Shown here in pieces: positions 44,961 through 53,088 of a DNA stretch of 64,000 nt; within the stretch, counting starts at the first letter, position 1; each line of letters opens with the position of its first letter. This DNA comes from Paraburkholderia sabiae (GTDB lineage Bacteria > Pseudomonadota > Gammaproteobacteria > Burkholderiales > Burkholderiaceae). The notes beneath the pieces are model-generated. The model had not been told where the DNA came from. It worked only from the letters and a program-made list of their open reading frames with translations, and ran no database searches. Location: positions 310,001-374,000 of the forward strand of contig NZ_CP125296.1 of assembly GCF_030412785.1 (NCBI RefSeq). The letters run 5' to 3'. The position numbers and the translations under genes were made by a program.

Positions 44961-44982
44961 CGACATCGCGTTCGCGATGTCG
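44961..44982. promoter_or_regulatory. perfect palindrome upstream of flhD
   Basis: CGACATCGCG-TT-CGCGATGTCG: two exact 10-base arms around two bases. The tight dyad symmetry looks like a site for a dimeric regulator rather than a terminator, since no T-run follows. It is about 230 bases before flhD and 180 before the lipoprotein gene. Confidence 0.5.
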
Positions 44983-45094
44983 CATCGATCCCCGCCAAGG
45001 AAATACGCGCTTCTCACGTGATAGATCCCGTAAGGCACAGCACCCTAAAGCCCTCTTGTCCAACGTCTGCCCCACCTCTATGATCCGCGACAGG

Positions 45095-45122
45095 TTGTGA
45101 CAAAATGTAAATTCTGTATCAG
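45095..45122 (+). promoter_or_regulatory. possible sigma-70-type promoter of flhDC
   Basis: TTGTGA and TATCAG are separated by 16 bases, in the most AT-rich part of the spacer and about 90 bases before the flhD start. Each box has two or three mismatches to consensus, so this is only a candidate. Confidence 0.3.
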
Positions 45123-45214
45123 ACCTCCCCGGTGATTCGAGAGAGGGACGAGCAAAAATAAGGCACGGCAAAATGCCGGCATCACCACGGGGTTTTTCGG
45201 TTCACGGGAAACCA

Positions 45215-45535
45215 ATGCAGACGAGCAGCGAAGTACTGAATTCGATCCACGAAATTAACCTGTCGTACCTGATCCTTGCGCAAAAGATTCTGCGCGAGGA
45301 CAGGTCTGTCGCGATGTTCCGGCTTGGCGTATCGGCCGAACTCGCAACCATTCTTGCCGACTTCACTGTCGCGCAGATCACGCGGCTCGCGATGACGGAT
45401 CAACTGTTGTGTGCGTTCAGATTCTCCGGGCATGAACAGCTTGCCGCATTGGCGCGGCCGGCGCGGCACGAGGATGTGAAGGCGACACACGCCGCTATTC
45501 TGCTGGCAGGGCAGAGCGTGGAGCAGTTCGCATGA
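45215..45535 (+). CDS. flhD: flagellar master regulator subunit FlhD
   Basis: A 106-residue FlhD protein. It starts MQTSSEVLNSIHEINLSYL, followed by LAQKILREDRSVAMFRLG and DQLLCAFRF, all typical of FlhD. With FlhC it forms the FlhD4C2 complex that activates class II flagellar promoters. The start at 45215 is chosen from the family N-terminus; the open frame begins 14 codons earlier. It overlaps flhC by 4 bases. No flagellar structural gene is within the window, so this pair looks separate from the main flagellar locus and may be a second copy. Confidence 0.92.
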   Translation: MQTSSEVLNSIHEINLSYLILAQKILREDRSVAMFRLGVSAELATILADFTVAQITRLAMTDQLLCAFRFSGHEQLAALARPARHEDVKATHAAILLAGQSVEQFA

Positions 45536-46128
45536 CATTGACCGCCACGCCCGTCAAAAGCGTCAGCGAGGACGCGCGCGAAATCTTCCGTGCCATCGAA
45601 CTCATCGAACTCGGCGCGCGCATGCAGTTGCTCGAGAGTGAGTTGAATCTCTCGCGCGACCGGATGATCCGTCTTTATCGGGAACTGAAAGGGGTTTCTC
45701 CGCCGAAGGGAATGCTGCCGTTTTCTGCGGACTGGTATTTGACGTGGATGCCCAATATCCACTCGTCACTGTTCTTCAACATCTATCGCTTTCTGAGGGA
45801 GCAGGCGCGCTGCGAGCGGCTGGACGCCATTACCAAAGCGTATCGGCTGTATCTGGAGCATTGCGCGGGCAACGGGCTCGAAGTCGTCGTGAGCCTGACG
45901 CGTGCGTGGACGATGGTGCGCTTTTTCGAGGCCAACATTCTGCACATGACCCGTTGCAGCCGATGCACGGGCATGTTCGTCGCGCATACGCTCGACCTTC
46001 AGACGTCACGCCAATGCGGCGTATGTCAGCCTCCGTCGCGGGCAGGAAGAACAAGAGAGGCGGCGAAATCTCGCGAGACGCAACTCGACGAGTCCGCGCA
46101 TCCGGAAGTAGCGGACTGCGTCGGCTAG
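45532..46128 (+). CDS. flhC: flagellar master regulator subunit FlhC
   Basis: A 198-residue FlhC. Zinc ligands C142, C145, C162 and C165 (CSRC...CGVC) have the same C-x2-C-x16-C-x2-C spacing as in Escherichia coli FlhC, so the DNA-binding subunit should be functional. SFSADWYLTW-like and SLFFNIYRFL segments are conserved FlhC regions. Its ATG overlaps the flhD stop (ATGA). The C-terminal 30 residues are polar and variable. It is followed by a convergent NUDIX gene. Confidence 0.93.
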   Translation: MTLTATPVKSVSEDAREIFRAIELIELGARMQLLESELNLSRDRMIRLYRELKGVSPPKGMLPFSADWYLTWMPNIHSSLFFNIYRFLREQARCERLDAITKAYRLYLEHCAGNGLEVVVSLTRAWTMVRFFEANILHMTRCSRCTGMFVAHTLDLQTSRQCGVCQPPSRAGRTREAAKSRETQLDESAHPEVADCVG

Positions 46129-46134
46129 CGCTGC

Positions 46135-46503
46135 TTACTTCCAGCGCCGTTGATTCATGAGCTTCACGATATCGCTCGTGGGACCGCTGGTCATCAGGCG
46201 ATGAATGTCGTCGAGGTGAACCCAGCGGCACCTGGCTATTTCGTTACTCGGACGAGCTTTGGCGCGATTCGGGATTTCGCAGGCGAACACGTGATGGTGT
46301 TTCTGCTTGCCGCGAAAGTCGAAGAGATGTTTGGCAGACTTGCCAGATAGTCGCGTTTCTTCCTTGAGTTCACGAAGCGCTGCTTCCGTGCGATGTTCTC
46401 CACGCTTGAGAATTCCACCCGGCAAGGCCCACTTCGATTGACTACGCGCGACGAGGAGGATTCGTTTGCCTCTACGACAGATTACGGTGGCGCGCTTCTT
46501 CAA
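46135..46503 (-). CDS. small NUDIX hydrolase with TTG start
   Basis: A 122-residue NUDIX protein. The box reads GGILKRGEHRTEAALRELKEE then TRLSG, which keeps the REL-EE catalytic core. The start is TTG at 46503, giving MKKRATVICRRG, with TAGGAG 7 bases upstream; no ATG gives a complete fold. Basic residues are frequent (RRGKRILLVARSQSK), as in diphosphoinositol- or diadenosine-type polyphosphate hydrolases. It is divergent from a CHAD protein gene, which also relates to polyphosphate. Confidence 0.82.
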   Translation of the reverse strand: MKKRATVICRRGKRILLVARSQSKWALPGGILKRGEHRTEAALRELKEETRLSGKSAKHLFDFRGKQKHHHVFACEIPNRAKARPSNEIARCRWVHLDDIHRLMTSGPTSDIVKLMNQRRWK

Positions 46504-46658
46504 ACCGAACTCCTACGTATGTCCCGGATGTTTTAGCGGCGCTCGATGCGTCCGCGAATCGGGCATTATTTGACGTAGCTCAGCATCCTAATACAGAACG
46601 CGCAGAATGTCGCGATGTGAGGACGCGTATGCGCCACACGTCGAGTTCATTTCATCAA

Positions 46659-46672
46659 AGTGTCACGACACT
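46659..46672. promoter_or_regulatory. inverted repeat in the NUDIX/CHAD divergent spacer
   Basis: AGTGTC-AC-GACACT, perfect 6-base arms, midway between the divergent starts. A regulator site is possible; no neighbour encodes an obvious regulator. Confidence 0.3.
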
Positions 46673-46740
46673 CGCGACGCTAGAAAATCGATGTGGTACC
46701 GTCTGGGCAATTCGGATTTTTGTCCAGACTCGAGGCTGCA

Positions 46741-47652
46741 ATGGATATGGATGGTGACTGGCCGTTACCGCGGCCAACCACTCTCTTCAAGTTCAACCGG
46801 CGTCCCGCCGGTTCGTCACTTTCGCAAGCGAACTCTGTCGCCAGTACTTTTTCGTCACTGGCGACGCCCGTCGTGGCCGAAGCCGTGCAAAGAGCAAGAG
46901 ACCTGGCCACCAAAAGCGACGCTGAAGGATTTCATCAGCTCCGCGTGGCGTTCAGAAAACTTCGCGCTTTGTACTGGGCGTACTCTCCTTACCTCGGAGA
47001 AGAAGCCACCGCGCATGCCACCGAGGAGTTCAAGCGACTCGCTGCGCTGGCGGGCGGAACGCGTGACTGGGACATCGCGGGCGATCTTTTGCAAGCGGCC
47101 CAGGAATCAGGCGCGTCGATTGAATTGCTTGTAGCGGCGGCGCGCGAGAAGCGTGCGCAAGCCGTCGTGCATAGCCAGACGATGATCAAAAGCGACGCCG
47201 TCGAGGCATTTTTAAACGATGTCCTGCTTCGCGCGCAAACCACGCTGCAGTCGAGTTGCAATGATCTTCCCATTCGTGCGTTCGCCAGGAAGCGTGTGCG
47301 TCTGGCGCAGCGTGCACTTCAAAAGCGAAGCAGGCGTGCAGTACGTAGCGACGCCGCTTGCGAGGAAGATCTTCACGACGTTCGAAAGGCAGGCAAAAAG
47401 CTGAGATACCTGCTCGAGTTCTTTCAACCCGTTATCAAAGGCGGGCACGATCGCACCATCAGGGAGTTGACGTCGGTGCAGAATAAGCTGGGACTGTTCA
47501 ACGACATCGCCGCAAGCGAGAACCTGATTCGCAGCGCGTCGTTCAACGAGGTTCCACCGCAGGTCGTGCAGGAATCGCTGCAGTGGCTGGAGAAACAGAA
47601 GTTTCGAAGAATGCGCGCCGCGTCGCGGCGAGTGCGGAACATCGCCGGCTGA
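46741..47652 (+). CDS. CHAD domain protein
   Basis: A 303-residue all-helical CHAD protein. CHAD domains bind polyphosphate through conserved histidines and basic residues; here FHQLRVAFRKLRALYWAY in the first half and EEDLHDVRKAGKKLRYLLEFF (in parts) in the second are the two histidine-bearing repeats. No CYTH triphosphatase domain is attached, so it is a stand-alone CHAD. The start at 46741 follows CGAGGCTGCA; a GTG 16 codons earlier lies in a leader containing an inverted repeat (GTCTGG...CCAGAC, 46701-46729). Confidence 0.85.
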   Translation: MDMDGDWPLPRPTTLFKFNRRPAGSSLSQANSVASTFSSLATPVVAEAVQRARDLATKSDAEGFHQLRVAFRKLRALYWAYSPYLGEEATAHATEEFKRLAALAGGTRDWDIAGDLLQAAQESGASIELLVAAAREKRAQAVVHSQTMIKSDAVEAFLNDVLLRAQTTLQSSCNDLPIRAFARKRVRLAQRALQKRSRRAVRSDAACEEDLHDVRKAGKKLRYLLEFFQPVIKGGHDRTIRELTSVQNKLGLFNDIAASENLIRSASFNEVPPQVVQESLQWLEKQKFRRMRAASRRVRNIAG

Positions 47653-47662
47653 CACGCGCTCT

Positions 47663-47980
47663 TCAATTCCCTTGAGGCTCCTCGACGTCGATATCGAGGA
47701 GCGCTGTACTCATCGACTTGCCGTGGGCGTCGAGTGCCAGCGAGCGCGTGACGCCGCCGCCGAGCGCGCGCCCGAGCACGAAATTGAACGCGCACAGAAG
47801 CGGCAGTTCATAACGCACGACATCGCCTTTCACCACATCGGCGAGATGCGCCTTGACGCGCTCGGGCGTCAGCACGTTGCGCAAATGCGCGTAGTGCTTC
47901 GGGTCGAAGCAGATCACGGAGACATTGAGCGTGTTGCCTTTGTCGCCGGTGCGGCCGTGCGCGAGTTCACGCAGTTTCAT
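47663..47980 (-). CDS. AtuA-like C-terminal domain protein (stand-alone)
   Basis: A 105-residue protein matching the C-terminal ferredoxin-like domain found at the end of AtuA/DUF1446 proteins in other species (MKLRELAHGRTGDKGNTLNVS is its hallmark start). Here it is a separate gene overlapping the AtuA-like gene by 14 bases, so the two products very likely form a complex. GGAGGCTAGCG precedes the ATG at 47980. It is the last gene of the CitMHS-AtuA operon. Confidence 0.82.
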   Translation of the reverse strand: MKLRELAHGRTGDKGNTLNVSVICFDPKHYAHLRNVLTPERVKAHLADVVKGDVVRYELPLLCAFNFVLGRALGGGVTRSLALDAHGKSMSTALLDIDVEEPQGN

Positions 47981-49325
47981 CGCTAGCCTCCACGATTTCG
48001 AAGACGGGATTCACATGCTCGCGCGGCAGCAGCACGGATTGAACCGCGAGCACTTCTCGGACCGCTTTCGTCACGCCGCCGCCGCCCGCTGGTCCATTGG
48101 TATAGAGCGTTTCGACTTCGTTGCCGATCCGCGCGGCCTCCGCTGCGTTCGTTGTGCGGCCTGCCACTCGCACGCGCACTTCGTATGGATCGTCGTGAGT
48201 CGATGCGAGATCATCCCCGTATAGGCTATTCACACCGATCAGATCGAAGCGCAACTCGCTGGTATCGACACCCGTGATCGTCAGACGCTCGCGCACGATA
48301 TCGAGCGCAAGCCGCGCCCGCGCGACCGCGCCCGGTCCGCCGTAAGAGATTTGCCCTTCGCCGATGTAGCCGTCGACATAGGCGACGGAAACCTTCAGCG
48401 TATCGGTGCGTGCGTGGCCGCGCCCGCCTGTCACGCGCACGCGGTCTTGCGCTTCCTGCGCAACGCGTACCTGCGTGAAATCCGCGACGACATCAGGCTG
48501 GTAATAGCGCGCGGGATCGTGAATCTCGTAGAGCAGTTGTTCCTTGCACGTCGCTTCCGTCACGCAGCCGCCCGCGTGCGGCACTTTGCCGATCACGACA
48601 TTGCCTTGCGCATCGACTTCGCCGATCGGAAAGCCGAGCCGCGCGAGATTCGGCACATCCTTGTAGCCAGGGTCCGCGAAGTAGCCGCCCGTCACCTGTC
48701 CCGCGCATTCGAGCAGATGGCCGACGACGGTCGCCTGCCCGAGCGTGTTCCAGTCGTCCATCTGCCAGCCGAATTCGTGGATGAGCGGCGCCGTGAACAG
48801 TGACGGATCGGCGACGCGTCCGGTGAGCACGACATCGGCGCCCGCCGCGAGAGCCGCAACGATCGGCGCGGCGCCGAGATACGCGTTCGCCGATACGATG
48901 CGGTCGGCGTACGCGCTCACGTCATCGCCGGATTCCTCGAAACGCAGATGAGATTTTTGAACGACATCGAGCACCTCATCGCCGGTGACGGCTGCGATCT
49001 TCAGGCCACGCAAACCGAGTTCGCGCGCGATTTGCGCCGTCTTGCGCGCCGCCGCGCCGGGATTGGCGGCGCCCATGTTCGAGACGATCCGCACGCCTTT
49101 ATTGGCAGCGACGGGCAGCACGGCGCGCATGCGCGCTTCGAGCAGCGGATCGTAGCCGAGCGACGGATCGCGGCGGCGCGTCTGCTGCGCAATCGCGATG
49201 GTGCGCTCGGCGAGGCATTCGAACACGAGATAGTCGAGCGCGCCGTGTTCCGCGAGTTCGACGGCCGGCTCGATGCGATCGCCCGAGTAGCCCGCGCCCG
49301 CGCCGATGCGAATGCTGTCTTTCAT
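47967..49325 (-). CDS. AtuA family (DUF1446) protein
   Basis: A 452-residue DUF1446/AtuA protein; AtuA is needed for acyclic terpene use in Pseudomonas, but the family is wide and its chemistry unproven. It begins SIRIGAGAGYSGDRIEPAV, with ANKGVRIVSNMGAANPGA, VVLTGRVADPSLFTAP and GGCVTEATCKEQLLYEIHDP-like segments, all typical. It ends with residues NPVFEIVEASDETA and lacks the C-terminal domain, supplied by the next gene. AAAGGAATCAGCATC precedes the ATG. Context with a citrate-type carrier suggests di- or tricarboxylate catabolism, not terpenes. Confidence 0.85.
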   Translation of the reverse strand: MKDSIRIGAGAGYSGDRIEPAVELAEHGALDYLVFECLAERTIAIAQQTRRRDPSLGYDPLLEARMRAVLPVAANKGVRIVSNMGAANPGAAARKTAQIARELGLRGLKIAAVTGDEVLDVVQKSHLRFEESGDDVSAYADRIVSANAYLGAAPIVAALAAGADVVLTGRVADPSLFTAPLIHEFGWQMDDWNTLGQATVVGHLLECAGQVTGGYFADPGYKDVPNLARLGFPIGEVDAQGNVVIGKVPHAGGCVTEATCKEQLLYEIHDPARYYQPDVVADFTQVRVAQEAQDRVRVTGGRGHARTDTLKVSVAYVDGYIGEGQISYGGPGAVARARLALDIVRERLTITGVDTSELRFDLIGVNSLYGDDLASTHDDPYEVRVRVAGRTTNAAEAARIGNEVETLYTNGPAGGGGVTKAVREVLAVQSVLLPREHVNPVFEIVEASDETA

Positions 49326-49338
49326 GATGCTGATTCCT

Positions 49339-50643
49339 TTACAGCGGAAATATGCCGAGCACGACGCACGCGATCGTCATCACGATCGACGCGCCGAACA
49401 GCAGCGGAAACGTGAACTTCTGATGATCCGCGAGATCGATGCCGCACAGGCCGACGACGAGAAATGTCGCGGGCGTGAGCGGGCTGACGGGAAAGCCCGT
49501 CGTCATCTGGCCGAGCAGCGCGGCCTGTCCGACATGCACGGACGGCACGCCCAGTTGCGACGCGACTTCCGCGATCACGGGCAACACGCCGAAATAGAAC
49601 GAATCGGGATCGAAGAGCATCGACAGCGGCATCGACGCGATGCCGAGCGCAACGGGAATGTGGCTCGCCATCGAAGGCGGCACGAAGCCGACAGCCGCTT
49701 GCGCCATCGCCTTCAGCATGCCGCTGCCCTGCATGACGCCGGTGAAGACGCCTGCCGCGAGCAGAATGCCCGCCATCATCAGCGCGGCGCGTGCGTGCGC
49801 GTCGATGCGCTTGCGCTGCATATCGACGTTCGGGTAATTCACCATCAACGCGATGCACAGTCCGACCATGAACATGATCGCGGGCGGAATCTTCTCGCCC
49901 ATCGCGACCATCGTGCCGAGCACGACGATCGTCAGGACGATGTTGAACCAGAAGTTCTGCGGACGGCGCAGCGCCGCTTCCTCCGGCGTGAGCTTGCGTT
50001 CGGGCACAGGCATCGAGCCGTTTGCGCTCGAATAACCGAGCCGCTTCTCCTCGCGGCGGCCAAGCCAGTACGCCATGCCGAACACGAAAACGAGGCCGAC
50101 AGCCTGCACGGGGATGAGCGGATTGAAGAGCGACGAAATCGGCAGATGCAGCGATGCTGACGCGCGGATCATCGGCCCCGTCCACGGCAGAAAGTTGATG
50201 CCCGCCGCCATCGACACAGCCGCCGCCAGCACGCGCTTGTCCATGTCGAGGCGCTCGTAAAGCGGCAGCATCGCGGGAATCGTGACGAGAAAGCAGACCG
50301 CGCCGGAGCCGTCCAGATGAATGAGCAGCGCGAGCAGCGTCGTGCCCATCACGATGCGCGTCGGTTTGGTGCCGACCGCGCGCAGGATGCGGTCGATGAT
50401 GGGATCGAGCGTGCCCGCATCCGCGATCGTGCCGAAGTAGAGAATCGCGAACACGAACATGCCGACGACGGGCGCGAGGCTCTTCAGGCCGTCGATGACG
50501 AACTTGCTCGTCTGCAAGCCGAAGCCGCCTATCAGCGACGCCGCGATCGGCACGATGATGAGCGCGACGAGCGGCGACATGCGTTTCGAAAGAATCGCGC
50601 CGAGCAGCACGACGATGGTGGCGAGCCCCAGCAAAGGCAGCAT
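49339..50643 (-). CDS. CitMHS-family citrate/tricarboxylate transporter
   Basis: A 434-residue inner-membrane carrier of the CitMHS family, which moves citrate or related acids as metal complexes with protons. About 11-12 helices are predicted; VGMFVFAILYFGTIADAGTLDP and HLDGSGAVCFLVTIPAMLPLYERL (in parts) are conserved CitMHS regions, and FDPDSFYFGVLPV lies late. CGGAGACACATCC precedes the ATG at 50643. It is divergent from a LysR gene and first in the operon with the AtuA-like pair. The substrate may be an aconitate- or citrate-like acid. Confidence 0.88.
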   Translation of the reverse strand: MLPLLGLATIVVLLGAILSKRMSPLVALIIVPIAASLIGGFGLQTSKFVIDGLKSLAPVVGMFVFAILYFGTIADAGTLDPIIDRILRAVGTKPTRIVMGTTLLALLIHLDGSGAVCFLVTIPAMLPLYERLDMDKRVLAAAVSMAAGINFLPWTGPMIRASASLHLPISSLFNPLIPVQAVGLVFVFGMAYWLGRREEKRLGYSSANGSMPVPERKLTPEEAALRRPQNFWFNIVLTIVVLGTMVAMGEKIPPAIMFMVGLCIALMVNYPNVDMQRKRIDAHARAALMMAGILLAAGVFTGVMQGSGMLKAMAQAAVGFVPPSMASHIPVALGIASMPLSMLFDPDSFYFGVLPVIAEVASQLGVPSVHVGQAALLGQMTTGFPVSPLTPATFLVVGLCGIDLADHQKFTFPLLFGASIVMTIACVVLGIFPL

Positions 50644-50697
50644 GGATGTGTCTCCGAATCTTGTCTTTTGATGGGATTCAGCGTAAGTTCGACGCGG

Positions 50698-50711
50698 CAA
50701 TTACACAATTG
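50698..50711. promoter_or_regulatory. inverted repeat, LysR site candidate (CitMHS promoter)
   Basis: CAATT-ACAC-AATTG between the divergent CitMHS and LysR starts, 33 bases before the LysR ATG. Weak but well placed for an autoregulated LysR operator. Confidence 0.35.
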
Positions 50712-50743
50712 AAATGATTTGATCGCAGCAATCACAAGTCATA

Positions 50744-51637
50744 ATGGATCTGAATCTTCGCGATATCCGGGCGCTGGTTGCCGTGGCCGAGGCGGGCAGT
50801 TTCACGCGCGCGGCCGAGCGGCTGCATCTGTCGCAGCCGGCGCTCACGGTGCAGATACGTCGGCTGGAGGACGTGGTCGGCGCGCGTCTGTTCGACCGCA
50901 ATAGCCGCAATGTCGCACTGACGCCGACCGGCCGCGAGTTGCTGCCGCTGCTGCGCAAATCGCTGCAGGACATGGAGAACGTGCTGCGCGATGCGCGTGC
51001 GTTGGGCGAAGGGGAAAGCGGCGCGATCCGCATCGCGTGTCTGCCGACGTTCGCGGCGAGCGCGTTGCCGGAACTCATCATCGAAATGAAGCGCGAGGTG
51101 CCGCGCGTCGTCTTTCAGATTCGCGATGTCGTCGCGAGCACGGTGAATTCGCTCGTGTGCAACGAGGAAGCCGATATCGGCCTGACGGGCGGCGAGGTGC
51201 TCGATCCGCTGCTCGAAGTGCTGCATACGGGCGTGGACCGGCTCGTGGTCGTGTGTCCGCGCGCGCATCCTCTGGCGAAGAAGCGCCGCATCGGTTCGGA
51301 CGATCTGGCGCGCACGCCGCTCGTGCTCACGGCGCCGGGCACGAGTGTGCGGGCCGTCGTCGACGCGGCGCTCGGCGGCTTGCGCGAGCCCGTCGATGTC
51401 GCGTGCGAACCCACGTACATGATGACGGCCGTCGCGATGGTGCGCGCTGGACTCGGCGTGACGATCCTGCCAGAGACTGCTCGCGAAGTGCGCGCCGAAC
51501 CGGGGCTCGTCGTGAAGGCAATCGACGATCCGGCGTTTGTCCGGTCGATCGCGATCGTCAAAAAGCGGGGAAGAACCTTGCCGGCGATAACGGATAAGTT
51601 CGTGAAGCTGATGCGTCAGGGCGTCGTGGCGGAGTGA
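50744..51637 (+). CDS. LysR-family transcriptional regulator
   Basis: A 297-residue LysR protein with an N-terminal helix-turn-helix (MDLNLRDIRALVAVAEAGS, then LSQPALTVQIRRLED) and an effector-binding domain (IRIACLPTFAASALPELI). The pattern is of the CynR/GcvA-like catabolic branch. It is divergent from the CitMHS carrier with 100 bases between, so it is probably the regulator of the CitMHS-AtuA operon with the carrier's substrate or product as co-inducer. Confidence 0.9.
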   Translation: MDLNLRDIRALVAVAEAGSFTRAAERLHLSQPALTVQIRRLEDVVGARLFDRNSRNVALTPTGRELLPLLRKSLQDMENVLRDARALGEGESGAIRIACLPTFAASALPELIIEMKREVPRVVFQIRDVVASTVNSLVCNEEADIGLTGGEVLDPLLEVLHTGVDRLVVVCPRAHPLAKKRRIGSDDLARTPLVLTAPGTSVRAVVDAALGGLREPVDVACEPTYMMTAVAMVRAGLGVTILPETAREVRAEPGLVVKAIDDPAFVRSIAIVKKRGRTLPAITDKFVKLMRQGVVAE

Positions 51638-51694
51638 GGCGCGGCGTAGTTGTCGCGCGCTCCTTTGAGCGCGCGCTTCTCGCGGGCATCGCCC

Positions 51695-52240
51695 TTATTG
51701 CTGCCCGTGGTCCGTTTCAGCAGGCGCAACGACTGTCGTAACGCGCCCCGTTTCCACGTCGTAGACGAGGCCGGACACGTTGACGCCCGCGGGAAGATTC
51801 GGGTTCGCCTTGAGTGCTGCGACGTCGAGCGCGACGGCCTGATAGGGATCGGTGATCGCGAGCGCGTCGAGCTGGTCTTCCGCCACGCCCATGTGCTTCG
51901 CGAGCAGCTTCGGCGCGTGATGGTAGCAGCCCGCGATGCCGCAATCGGTATGCTGAAGGAGCACCAGATTCCAGCCCGCGCCGACTTGCGCGCCAGCCGC
52001 GCGCGATACCGTGCCCAGGATCGCCAGCGTTTCGAGCAGGGCAGGATTGACGCGTCCGCCGACGTTGCGGATAACGGCTGCTTCGCCTGGTTCCAGCTGG
52101 AGCACGTCCATCGGATCGACGCGCGGATCGACGCAGCCGACAATCATGGTTCGGCGCGACGGCAACATTGTGAGTCCGGCCGAAAAGCCGGTTTCGGCAA
52201 AGTCTGCGTTTCGCTGGATGAGCGTTTCGTGAAAGTACAT
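51695..52240 (-). CDS. beta-carbonic anhydrase
   Basis: A 181-residue beta-class carbonic anhydrase, which interconverts CO2 and bicarbonate. Zinc ligands are C36 in GCVDPRVDP, H97 and C100 in HTDCG, and the D38-R40 dyad is intact. The short length and VDPRVDP (rather than SDSRV) put it among the smaller type II or gamma-like subgroup of beta enzymes. AGAGGTAGTC precedes the ATG. It is the last gene of a four-gene minus-strand run with SDR and NmrA-like proteins, where its metabolic role is unclear. Confidence 0.92.
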   Translation of the reverse strand: MYFHETLIQRNADFAETGFSAGLTMLPSRRTMIVGCVDPRVDPMDVLQLEPGEAAVIRNVGGRVNPALLETLAILGTVSRAAGAQVGAGWNLVLLQHTDCGIAGCYHHAPKLLAKHMGVAEDQLDALAITDPYQAVALDVAALKANPNLPAGVNVSGLVYDVETGRVTTVVAPAETDHGQQ

Positions 52241-52266
52241 GACTACCTCTATCGTTCGATGTGGCG

Positions 52267-53013
52267 TTAGCCACGTTGCGGCAGACGTGCGGACATCTTT
52301 GCCTGCAAGCCCTTCGGATCGGCCGTAAAAGCCTGGTGAATGGCGCGCGACTGGCCGCCGGCGACAATCTCATCGTTGATGCCGGCTTCGATCGCATCGA
52401 GCGCGTCGTTCACGACTTCCTGCGGCGTCAGTCGCGGCTCGGGCAATTTCGCGCCCATGGCCGTTTCAGTCTGCACGGCCAGAACGCCGACGACCTGCGT
52501 TTCCTGCGCGGCCAGTTCGGCACGCAGACTGCGCGTGAGCGACAGGCCCGCTGCCTTCGACGCGGAGTAAGTGGCCGCCATCGGCAGACTCACTAGCGAG
52601 AGCATGGACAGCATGTTGAGCAGCGCACTGCCTTGCGTCTTTGCGAGCACCGGTGCGAAGGCACGCGTCAACGCGAGCGTGCCGAAATAGTTGACCTCCA
52701 TTTCACGCCGGGCATCGTCGAGATCGGGCGCGGAAATCGCGCCCTCGAAGGCCGCGTAACCGGCGTTGTTGATCAGCAGCGTGACGTCGGCAGCGATTGC
52801 CGCGGCGGCCGCGACCTGATCGGGATCGGTGACGTCGAGAGGCAGCGGCACGAGCCGCCGGTCGCCGCACTTGAGTACTTCCTTGAGCGACGCGGTATCG
52901 CGTGCCGCGACGTAGATTTTCGACGCGCCGCGCTCGAGCAAGGCTTCGACGAAAGCGCGACCGATGCCGCGATTGGCGCCCGTGACGAGCGCGACGGAGT
53001 TGATGAGTTTCAT
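52267..53013 (-). CDS. short-chain dehydrogenase/reductase
   Basis: A 248-residue classical SDR. The NAD(P) loop TGANRGIG is at about 11-18, NNAG at about 87-90, and the active-site YSASK (Tyr and Lys) near 150. R-D after the second strand (AARDTASLKEV) suggests NADP preference. It lies between the carbonic anhydrase and NmrA-like genes, 26 and 75 bases away, in one operon. The substrate cannot be told. Confidence 0.9.
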   Translation of the reverse strand: MKLINSVALVTGANRGIGRAFVEALLERGASKIYVAARDTASLKEVLKCGDRRLVPLPLDVTDPDQVAAAAAIAADVTLLINNAGYAAFEGAISAPDLDDARREMEVNYFGTLALTRAFAPVLAKTQGSALLNMLSMLSLVSLPMAATYSASKAAGLSLTRSLRAELAAQETQVVGVLAVQTETAMGAKLPEPRLTPQEVVNDALDAIEAGINDEIVAGGQSRAIHQAFTADPKGLQAKMSARLPQRG

Positions 53014-53088
53014 GTTGATGACCTGTAAGCCGGTGGAGAGAGGAGTGTCGATTCCGGCACGCGGCGAGCGAGCCGGAACCTGTCAATG

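Larger units (their letters stand above)
44781..45214. other. gene-free region upstream of flhDC
   Basis: 434 bases of lower GC with no credible gene. It should contain the promoters of the lipoprotein (minus) and flhDC (plus). A perfect palindrome at 44961-44982 and a promoter-like pair at 45095-45122 are listed separately. Just before flhD an ATGCCGGCAT palindrome (45172-45181) and a run of T residues occur. Confidence 0.6.

Noticed and set aside
47967..49325. True AtuA for citronellol/geraniol use
   Set aside because: None of the other atu genes (geranyl-CoA carboxylase and relatives) is present and the neighbour is a CitMHS carrier, so the specific terpene role was not assigned.
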